This document shows, in pieces, positions 24,987 through 34,300 of a DNA stretch of 64,000 nucleotides. Source of the stretch: a virus; IMG/VR virus record IMGVR_UViG_3300042453_003817, positions 27,781-91,780 of that record; one strand, 5' to 3'. The notes below the pieces were generated by a model. It was not told the origin of the DNA, did not search any database, and saw only the letters and a program-made list of their open reading frames with translations. The translations under genes were made by a program, and so were the position numbers. The first letter of the stretch is position 1; every line of letters starts with the position of its first letter.

Positions 24987-27900
24987 ATGACTACGCTTTT
25001 CAATTACGACCCATACTACGACGATTTTGATGAAGATAAGAATTTTTTAAGGGTTCTATTTAGACCTGGATATGCTGTTCAGGCTAGAGAATTGACTCAA
25101 TTACAAACTATTTTATCTAATCAAATAGAAAAGTTCGGCAATCACATTTTTAAGAGTGGCAGCCCTATTATTGGTGGAAGAATTTCTTTAGATAGAAAAG
25201 CTAACTATATTATTTTGCAAAATCAATATAGTGGTGTAGATATTGACTTAAATGATTTCCGTGATAAAACTATTGTCTCATATAATAGTTCCAAATTGGT
25301 TAGAGCTAAAGTTATAGCAACAGACACCACTGGAGGGTTATCAATTCTCGTTATTAAGTATTTAAGTGGAGAGAAATTTGCAGAGGGTGATGAGCTTCGA
25401 GTTTTTGGACAAGATATTTTTGCGGTATTAAGAGGAACAAATGCAACAGGAGGTTCTTTTGTTGCAAGCATACAAGAAGGTGTTTATTATTTTAAAGGTC
25501 AATTTGTTAAAGTTGTTCCTCAATTTTTAATTATTGAATCTTTTTATCGAATTGGATCTAGTTCAACAGTCAATGTCTTACCCTCTTACAAGATTGGTAT
25601 TGAGTTTGAAGAAAATATTGTAGATGAAATTGATGATACTTCACTGTTAGATCCTGCACAAGGCTCATTTAACTATCAAGCTCCCGGCGCAAATCGTTTT
25701 CAAGTTACAACAACTCTTTCAAAGAGAACTCTGGATTCAGCCGATACTTCAACATTTTTTGAAATTATACGACTTGTTGAAGACGTTAAAACAAAAGAGA
25801 TAGAATATCCAATTTATAGTGAAATTGAGAAAACTTTAGCTAGAAGAACATATGATGAATCAGGCAACTACACGGTCGATCCTTTTGTTATTTCTCTAGA
25901 AGAAGGTGATCAAGCTAATGGTAAATTTGATGTAGTGTTGGATCCAGGTAAAGCTTATGTTGGAGGTTATGAATTTCAAACTATAGCTCCAACTAGAATT
26001 AAAGTTGATAGAGCAAGAGAAGTTGCAAATGTAAATGATTTCGACCTTCCAACAAACTATGAATCAAGTGTTGTATTAGCAAATGTTCGTGGCACATTAG
26101 ACATCACAACTTTTCCTCAACTTGATATTCATTGCGTTGCACATGGAAGTATACAGATAACAACTGCACCAAAATATAACTCCACAAAAATTGGTACGGT
26201 TTATGCTCATATGATTCGTTACAATGATTCGACAGATTCATCTAACGGAAATACACATACATTCACGACGTATCTTTTTGGTGCCAATAATGTTCCTGTT
26301 ACGGGTACATTAGCAGCAAGCGGAAGTTCACCAACAACGATTGCTATTCCTACCACATTTAGTTCGACACTTACAACTAATGCTTATGCTAACATGTATT
26401 TTAGAATCACTGATTCTGGTGGTTCTAGTCTTTCACCAATATTGATTACAAGTTCAAATACTGTAACATTAAATCTTTCATCTTCTTTACCTTTTATTCC
26501 AGCGTCGAACACATTTAGTATTGAATCAGACTTCACAGCGGCAGAATCTTTAGTCGCAAATGGTGGGCTTTATATTGCATTTGCGGGAAATATTGATGCC
26601 GATTCTAAATCGACGTCCACTGGATTCGCATCAATTAATGAACAAGCTAGAGCTTCGTTGATATTTAACCCAAGACAAACCGCAATTAAAGCGAATACGA
26701 TTTCTGATATGGATTTTTATGTTAGAAAGAAATATTCTGGTGTGACAGTTGCCGCTACAGGCAAATTTACTGTTACTGCAACCTCTCCTGATACTTTTGC
26801 ATTCTCTCCAGGAAGTGGCGTAATTTCAGATTCTTTAATACGAGATAATATTATCTGTTTTGTTCGCTCTGATAGCACAAGCAATGCTCAATTAGGAATA
26901 ACTGCAAATACTGTTTTAGCCCTTTCGAATGATAACTTTACAGTCACATCTATTGGTACTAACTCCTTCGAAGTAGATTTGAAAACGGAAGATACTATAA
27001 GAGTTGATTTATTGGTGACAACAAAAATAAACAATGCCGAAAATGCCACAACAGGTGTAACAAAGAAAAAGCAATTAGTTCCTATAAGTGACACTCTTCA
27101 TGATTTAATCCCTTATGAGATGAATACTTCTGGAACACAAGGTACGGATGTTCTCTATTCGGCAAATACTTCTGGTGAAACTACTAGTTTTGCCGGAGGA
27201 ATGGTTTTCAAAAGTATTGGTGCAACAAACTTCACAGAATCATCAATTCTAACCGATCTGAGAACGCCAGGAAAAGTTGTTAGTTTACAAGTTCCTGATG
27301 TTTATGAAATTGTCGGCATATTTGATTCTAAAAATACAACATCAAATGTGACTTCTGCAATGCTTACAAATACAGCGTATGATGTCACAGAAAGATATGA
27401 ATTTGATACTGGTCAAAGAAAAACACACTATGATCATGCAACTATTAAATTGAAAAGAGGATTTTCTGCACCAACCGGAAGAATTTTTGTTCAGTACCGT
27501 TACTTTAAACAACTAACAGTTTTTAGCGGCTTATTTACTGTAGATTCTTATGCACAAGGTTCTAATATTAATTATGATGACATTCCTTCATTTAATGATA
27601 AAGAAAACAATAACATTCTAAGTTTAAGATCGGCATTTGATTTCAGACCATACAAAGCTATTGGCGGAACAACACTATCAGGTGCTTTAAATCCAGAACC
27701 ATTAGAAAACATTGAGATGTCATATGATTATTATCTGCCGAGAATCGATAGAGTTATTGTAAAATCAGGAGGAGAGTTTGCTGTTGTTAAGGGGCAGGCT
27801 GCCGTACAACCTCTTCCTCCAGTGGTTGATGTAAAAGATATGTTGATTTATACTTTGACTATTCCTGCGTATACCGAAAATGTAAAAGATATTCGTGCAG

Positions 27901-30900
27901 ATTTCAAGAATAATCGTCGTTATACAATGCAGGACATTCAAAACTTTGAAGATAGAATTCGTGGTCTAGAATATTATGTTTCTTTAAACGCACTTGAGAA
28001 GAGTGCCGCAGACGCTAAGATATTGGACAACAATGGATTAGAAAGAGCGAAGTATGGTATACTTGTTGATAATTTTACAAATAAAGAATTAGTTCAGGAT
28101 ACAACTACTTTCGATAATAGAAATCTTCTTGATAATGGAACATTATATCCTGCTTCACTAATGAGAACTGTAAAATTACAAGCAATTACTTCTTCATTTA
28201 CTGGTTCAACTAAAACTATAGGAACAGGATCAAAGAAAGCACACATTCTTTCTTATACATCTTCTAATTTTGCTCAACAACAATATTTTACTAAATCCAT
28301 TCCTGTTGCACAAGCACTTTTTGCAAACTTTAAAGGTGTAACGAAATTATTTCCTGAATTTACAGGTGATGTTGATACTGGAGTTACTGCTAAGGTAACT
28401 TTAAATTCAACACAAGGGGTAGAAAACGCATTTAATTTTGTTAATCAAGCATTTAAATATATTTCAGATAATGTACCTCAATGGAGAGATGATAAAAATA
28501 GTCCGTTTGCTCAAATAATTGATAGTAAATGGTACCAGACTAGAAATCAAACAATAGTTAGTGATGTAGGTTGGAAATCACAAGGCTTTGGTTTCTTGAC
28601 AACGACTAATGAATTAACTTTTGCTAAAGCTGGAACAGAGTTTTCACAAAAACAAATATCAACTTCTTCTTCACAAGTTGATGTTGGAACTTTTGTTACA
28701 GATTTAGCAATTCAGCCTTATATGAAACCAAAGAGAATTGTTTTCTCTTCGGTTGGTTTAAGACCATCAACAAGAATGTATTCTTTCTTTGATGATGTTG
28801 ATGTTAACAAATATGTTGTTGTTCCCAACAGAGTCACATTAAATGTGAACACAAGATTAACAAATGGTGAAACTATCCTGATAGCCAATACCTATGCAGA
28901 TTTGGTTGCTAATGTAGCAAGTTTAGTCGCCGGAGGATCATCATTTAAAACCGGCACAATCGTTATGAGTGAAATTGGTTCTGCTAATGTTTCAATCATA
29001 AACGAAAATGCTACAATAAACTTATCAGGCAAATTCGTATACGGTGTAGACTCAGGAAATGTTTATTCTATCTCTAGTGTAAATGATCATCGCTCCGGAG
29101 TTACAAGAGGAATTACAGCCACAGAAATTACTCTCGCTTCAGATGCTCCATCTTATAATATTTCTAGCAATACATTATACTTAATACACAAATCAAATAA
29201 TGAAATTGGTGTCGGTGCCTCATTTAATGTTATTAATTATAATACAACGACTAAAGTTGCAACCGTTAGCGGAGCTTCTGCTTATGCAGGGCAAGAATAT
29301 GTTTACAGTTTTGGTAATAATAACACAAATAAATTAGGTCAAATTGGTGGCGCTCTTTACATACCTGAAGCAACCTTCCGTTCTGGGCAAAGAAACTTCC
29401 GTGTAACTGAATCATTCAACAACACTTATGATGCAGATGCAATTTCTTTTGCAGATAAAGTTTATACATCTTCAGGCATTACAGTAAATAAAACTACATT
29501 AGTTGATACTGTTTTGAATGTTGATGTGGATAGCAAAATTGTTGGTGCGCTCACTTCAGAGAAAATTATTGGTACTAGAGAATTAAGTACAGTATTTACC
29601 GCAGTTAATAGAGATCCTCTAGCGCAAACATTCTTCGTTGATGTTGAAAAGTATCCTTATGGATTATTTTTGGATAGCATGGATTTATTTTTCAGAGCAA
29701 AGGATGATGAAAATATACCAGTTATCGTTCAAATTAGACCAACTATTAATGGCGCACCTTCCTCAGATTATTGGTATCCAGAATCGGTCGTAGTCAAGTA
29801 TCCTAGTGAGATTAACATTTCTGATAATCCTTCAGTATCAACAACTGCGACTGCAACCAACTTCAAATTTGATTTTCCAGTTTATCTGAAACCAGGTCTG
29901 TATGCATTTGTTGTTCTAACAGACTCAAATGATTATACAATTTGGGGTGCTGAAAAAGGTTCAACGACAACCAACAACGAATTTGTTGATAAACAACCAT
30001 ATGTCGGAACACTTTACAAATCACAAAATTCCATGGAATATGTTCCGTTCATGAATGAAGATTTGATGTTTAGATTGAATCGTTGTGTTTTCTCTACTTC
30101 TTCAGCAACTTATGCTTTCGAGAATCAGGCAACTCCATCTTTATATTATGTTGATAAATTTAAATTGATGGAAACTTCTATTATTCCTTCTGCTGGTGTG
30201 ACAAATCTCAATTACTCTATTGTTACCACACCAGTAACAGGTTCGAAAGAAACGACTTATAGACCAATTACTCCTTACGTCACATATATGATGGCGGAAG
30301 ATGATATTTACGCAGTAGGAAATAGACGCAAAAAAATTGGAAGTAAGAATGATTGGACATTAAAAGCGACTATATCGACGACAAATGATGCTGTATCTCC
30401 TATTATTTCCGAAGAAAGTCTGTTTTTGAACGTTTGGGAAAATTTCTTAGACAATGGAGAAATTACCTCAGATGATTTTACAATTATTGCTCCAGGATCC
30501 AAATACAGCAATGCTAATTTAATTTCGGTAACGAGTTCCACAGGTTCTGGAGCGAATGCGAACGTCACAGTTGATGCGAATGGAAATGTTGTAGGAATCT
30601 ATGTCACTTCTTCTGGGTCTGGTTATTTGGATGATTTCACAATTTCATATTATACACATCCAACTACTCCAGCTACAATCGTACTGAATAGCGAGTTTGA
30701 TTCTTCTGGTGGTCCTTGCCTTGCAAGATACATCACTAAGCCTATCAAATTGGCAGATGGTTATGATGCTGGAGATTTACGTGTGTTCTTGTCTGCAAAC
30801 AAACCTGGTATTTCTGAGGTGTCAGTCTACTATAAAGTTCTTTCAGATTCGGATGGAACAGAATTCGCAGATAGACCTTATGAAAAGATGGTTTGTATCA

Positions 30901-31115
30901 ATCCAACAACAACTCCTTCGCCAGATTTAACAACTTATAGAGAATATGAATATCGCCCTTCAGCTACGGTAAATCAAGTAACTTACACAGGATCAAATGG
31001 TGTGACTTATGATAGTTTCAAAACCTTTGCTATAAAAATTGTTCTCACCTCTACAGACCCAGCGATTCCACCCAGTGTAAGAGATTTACGTATTATTGCA
31101 ACACCTGCGGAGTAA
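24987..31115 (+). CDS. Giant DUF4815-type baseplate/fibre protein
   Basis: 2042 residues. The N-terminus (FNYDPYYDDFDEDKNFLRVLFRPGYAVQARELTQLQTILSNQ) is the DUF4815 domain found in large baseplate-associated proteins of aquatic T4-like phages. Downstream are beta-rich modules, a helical part near residue 1000 (YTMQDIQNFEDRIRGLEYYVSLNALEKSAADAKILDN), and a conserved-looking C-terminal segment starting DPLAQTFFVDVEKYPYGLFLDSMDLFF with adhesin-like beta folds. A G-x-G-Y repeat is found at about 1835-1890. In gene order it replaces T4 gp9/gp10, so it probably forms the baseplate rim from which the fibres hang. It is followed by a small coiled-coil gene and the fibres. Confidence 0.72.
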   Translation: MTTLFNYDPYYDDFDEDKNFLRVLFRPGYAVQARELTQLQTILSNQIEKFGNHIFKSGSPIIGGRISLDRKANYIILQNQYSGVDIDLNDFRDKTIVSYNSSKLVRAKVIATDTTGGLSILVIKYLSGEKFAEGDELRVFGQDIFAVLRGTNATGGSFVASIQEGVYYFKGQFVKVVPQFLIIESFYRIGSSSTVNVLPSYKIGIEFEENIVDEIDDTSLLDPAQGSFNYQAPGANRFQVTTTLSKRTLDSADTSTFFEIIRLVEDVKTKEIEYPIYSEIEKTLARRTYDESGNYTVDPFVISLEEGDQANGKFDVVLDPGKAYVGGYEFQTIAPTRIKVDRAREVANVNDFDLPTNYESSVVLANVRGTLDITTFPQLDIHCVAHGSIQITTAPKYNSTKIGTVYAHMIRYNDSTDSSNGNTHTFTTYLFGANNVPVTGTLAASGSSPTTIAIPTTFSSTLTTNAYANMYFRITDSGGSSLSPILITSSNTVTLNLSSSLPFIPASNTFSIESDFTAAESLVANGGLYIAFAGNIDADSKSTSTGFASINEQARASLIFNPRQTAIKANTISDMDFYVRKKYSGVTVAATGKFTVTATSPDTFAFSPGSGVISDSLIRDNIICFVRSDSTSNAQLGITANTVLALSNDNFTVTSIGTNSFEVDLKTEDTIRVDLLVTTKINNAENATTGVTKKKQLVPISDTLHDLIPYEMNTSGTQGTDVLYSANTSGETTSFAGGMVFKSIGATNFTESSILTDLRTPGKVVSLQVPDVYEIVGIFDSKNTTSNVTSAMLTNTAYDVTERYEFDTGQRKTHYDHATIKLKRGFSAPTGRIFVQYRYFKQLTVFSGLFTVDSYAQGSNINYDDIPSFNDKENNNILSLRSAFDFRPYKAIGGTTLSGALNPEPLENIEMSYDYYLPRIDRVIVKSGGEFAVVKGQAAVQPLPPVVDVKDMLIYTLTIPAYTENVKDIRADFKNNRRYTMQDIQNFEDRIRGLEYYVSLNALEKSAADAKILDNNGLERAKYGILVDNFTNKELVQDTTTFDNRNLLDNGTLYPASLMRTVKLQAITSSFTGSTKTIGTGSKKAHILSYTSSNFAQQQYFTKSIPVAQALFANFKGVTKLFPEFTGDVDTGVTAKVTLNSTQGVENAFNFVNQAFKYISDNVPQWRDDKNSPFAQIIDSKWYQTRNQTIVSDVGWKSQGFGFLTTTNELTFAKAGTEFSQKQISTSSSQVDVGTFVTDLAIQPYMKPKRIVFSSVGLRPSTRMYSFFDDVDVNKYVVVPNRVTLNVNTRLTNGETILIANTYADLVANVASLVAGGSSFKTGTIVMSEIGSANVSIINENATINLSGKFVYGVDSGNVYSISSVNDHRSGVTRGITATEITLASDAPSYNISSNTLYLIHKSNNEIGVGASFNVINYNTTTKVATVSGASAYAGQEYVYSFGNNNTNKLGQIGGALYIPEATFRSGQRNFRVTESFNNTYDADAISFADKVYTSSGITVNKTTLVDTVLNVDVDSKIVGALTSEKIIGTRELSTVFTAVNRDPLAQTFFVDVEKYPYGLFLDSMDLFFRAKDDENIPVIVQIRPTINGAPSSDYWYPESVVVKYPSEINISDNPSVSTTATATNFKFDFPVYLKPGLYAFVVLTDSNDYTIWGAEKGSTTTNNEFVDKQPYVGTLYKSQNSMEYVPFMNEDLMFRLNRCVFSTSSATYAFENQATPSLYYVDKFKLMETSIIPSAGVTNLNYSIVTTPVTGSKETTYRPITPYVTYMMAEDDIYAVGNRRKKIGSKNDWTLKATISTTNDAVSPIISEESLFLNVWENFLDNGEITSDDFTIIAPGSKYSNANLISVTSSTGSGANANVTVDANGNVVGIYVTSSGSGYLDDFTISYYTHPTTPATIVLNSEFDSSGGPCLARYITKPIKLADGYDAGDLRVFLSANKPGISEVSVYYKVLSDSDGTEFADRPYEKMVCINPTTTPSPDLTTYREYEYRPSATVNQVTYTGSNGVTYDSFKTFAIKIVLTSTDPAIPPSVRDLRIIATPAE

Positions 31116-31118
31116 TCG

Positions 31119-31352
31119 ATGAAGCTAAAAGTTGAAGGTACAAATTTTGTAAAAGATGTATCAACTAATGCATTATTAATGACTGGGCAAAATGCTCTTC
31201 TTGAAAATGAAGCGAGAAAAAAGTTAGCTCAGAGAATTAACGGCAAAAATGATGAGATAAATAATCTTAAAAGTAAAGTCGATGAGCTTTCTAACGACAT
31301 GAAAGACATAAAAGAACTTTTAAACTCCTTGCTGAAACAGAGTAAACAATAA
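31119..31352 (+). CDS. Small coiled-coil protein in the fibre operon
   Basis: 77 residues. The second half is a heptad-like charged helix (INGKNDEINNLKSKVDELSNDMKDIKELLNSLLKQ), suggesting an oligomeric coiled coil. It fits between the DUF4815 protein and the first fibre with a TAATG overlap, so it could be a fibre connector or assembly factor. No family recognised. Confidence 0.6.
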   Translation: MKLKVEGTNFVKDVSTNALLMTGQNALLENEARKKLAQRINGKNDEINNLKSKVDELSNDMKDIKELLNSLLKQSKQ

Positions 31353-34300
31353 TGCCTATTAATAATATCACTAGAATAAACACAGTTGATGAATGGAGAA
31401 TTCAGACCAATCAATCAGCTAATGCAATTAATAACATCGAAACGGGTAATTTTAATAAGACATCAGGTACCCTGACGATTTCTAATACTGGAGCGTTATC
31501 AATAACCGCTCAGGGAACATCACTTACAGTTGCTAATAATGTTCTTCTTTCAAACACTGTAACAATAGGTAGAAATGTTGAATTAGGTTCTAGAGAAATT
31601 GCCACTGGTAATTTAACTGTAGGTGCAAATGTCTTTATCTACGGAGTTGGAACTGCTCTTTTTGTTGCAAACAATGCAACCGTAAATACGAATTTACAAG
31701 TAACTCAAAATGTAAGAACAAATAATATTGTTGCAAATGTTAATGTAACTGTATCTGGAACTACGCAGAGTGGTAATTTACTTGTTGATAGTATTGCCAT
31801 AATTACTGGGAATACAACTGCTGGCAATTTAACAACTGCGAATGCAACATCGACTGGATCACTAAGAGTTAATGATACAACGGAAACTTCTTCAAATATT
31901 TCTGGTGCTGCAATAATATACGGTGGTGTTGGAGTATCAAAATCAGCATTCATTTCTGGAAATGTTACAGTTAAAGGTGATGCTGCCGGTGCAGTTAATA
32001 ACACTGTTTTACTTTCTTTGGGAAGTCTTGCGTCCAATAGTGCTGGAAATCTATACATTTATGCAGCAAATACAGCAAATGGTGGTGCTAACGGATCATT
32101 AACTGTCCAAGGTAATTCCAACATCACTGGCAATTTAAGATTAGGTAGTGGTCTAGTTTCATCATCAAAAACAACAGGTTCATTAATTGTCGAAGGTGGT
32201 GTTGGTGTATCAGCAAACGTACATGCAACAGACTTTATAGCGACAAACTCTTTAGTTGCTGATAGTGCTAGAATTACAGCAAATACAACAGGTGCCCATT
32301 TTATAGCCTCAGGTTCTTTGGTAGCCGATAATGCTAGAATTGCTGCTAATACAACTGGTTCTCATTTCGTAGCCTCAGGCTCTTTGGTTTCTGATAGTGC
32401 TAGAATTACAGCAAATGCAACCGCAAACAATTTTGTGGCTTCCAACTCTTTGGTTGCAGATAATGCTAGAATTACCGCTAACACAACTGGTGCTCATTTT
32501 GTTGCTTCAGGTTCTTTGGTAGCCGATAATGCTAGAATTACAGCAAATGCAACATTCAGTGAAACAACGGCAGTAACAATAAATGCAACTAACGCTAGAA
32601 TTTCTGGTAACGCTAATGTATCAAGTATTACTGCTACAAACTCGATAGTTGCCGATAACGCAAGAATCGCCGCCAACACTACTGGTGCTCATTTCATAGC
32701 TTCAGGTTCTTTGGTAGCAGATAATTCTAGAGTCACAGCGAATGCAACCGCAAGTAATTTTGTCGCTTCTAATTCTTTGGTAGCCGATAATGCTAGAATC
32801 GCAGCTAACACTACTGGTTCTCATTTTGTTGCTTCAGGTTCTTTAGTAGCCGATAGTGCTAGAATTACCGCTAACACAACTGGTGCTCATTTTGTTGCTT
32901 CAGGTTCTTTAGTAGCTGATAATGCTAGAATAACAAGCAATCTTTCGGCTGGAAATTTATATGCTTCTTCAGTTTATGATAACGGCAACAGAGTAGCCAG
33001 AACTTCTTCAGGTACTACACCGATAACTGCAACATTGAATGCAACTACTGGAGCTTTATCTGTATCTCATGATACCTCTGGAGTGGTTGCGGCTACTCAT
33101 GGATCGAGTGTTCAGATTCCTGTTTTTGTAGTAGAAGATAAGGGTCACATATCTTCAGTTACAAATACCAATATTAGAGTAGCAACGACAAGCGTAACAG
33201 GTATCGTACAACTTGAAGATTCAGTTTCAAGCACGAGCACTACCACTGCTGCGGTTCCAGCAAGTGTTAGAACTGCAGTTTTAAATGGGCAAGCAAACGT
33301 TGGTGCTGCTAGAATTGCTGATACTGCTGCTGCACAGGCAAACACTGGTGCTGGTTTAATAATAGTTACAAATGCATATCAAACAAACGTTGGTGCTGCT
33401 AGAATTGTCGATACTGCTGCTGCTCAAGCTAACGTTGGTTCAGCTAACATTGCTGCTTTTGCTAATCATGTGAAATTAGTTTCAACAGCACAAACAATAG
33501 ATGGTTCATTAACGATCACTGGTGGAGTTACAGTTGGTGGAGACTTCACCATAACTGGGCAACAATTAGTTGATACGAATAGAATTAAACTGATGGCAAC
33601 AACAAAACAATCTGTTGGTGCTGGTTTTGATTATATTACTATTAATAGAGTAAACGCGACCGCAGTATTAGACGGAACAAGAGACACCATTAACATGTCT
33701 GGTCATGGATTTTCCATGGGACAGAATGTTATGTTTACTAATATCAGCCCGGATAATGTCGGTTCACCTATAACAGGTCTATCAAATAATACGATATATC
33801 GTGTTCTTGTTTTGGACGGAACAGGAGCGGTTGCAGTTGGTGGTACAAATGCGAATTTCTTTAGAATATCAACTGCTGCTGGTTACAATCCTGCATCTCC
33901 AGCTTCTTCGACACCAATAAACTTTACCAATAACGGAAGAACATTAACTTTCGATCAAGACAATAAAGATGCAGATATCCGTTGGAATGAAGCTAGTAGA
34001 GTTTGGGAATTCAGAGATGTATCAAATCTTAATGATGCCACTGCATATTCTAGAGCACTTACTGCTAATGCATTAAGTGATAGCACTTCTTTAGATAGTT
34101 CCACCAACATTGCAACTTCTAGAGCACTCAGAACTGCCGTATTGAACAGTCAAGCTAACGTTGGTGCTGGGGATATTGCCGTTACTAACGCTTATCAAGT
34201 TAATGTTGGTGCCGCTAGAATTGTTGATACTGCTGCTGCTCAAGCTAACGTTGGTGCTGGTTTAATATCAGTCACAAACGCTTATCAAGTTAATGTTGGT

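Noticed and set aside
32239-32940. Regular repeats that could suggest a CRISPR array
   Set aside because: The 66-base units are contiguous, in frame, and contain no unique spacers. They encode a fibre repeat.
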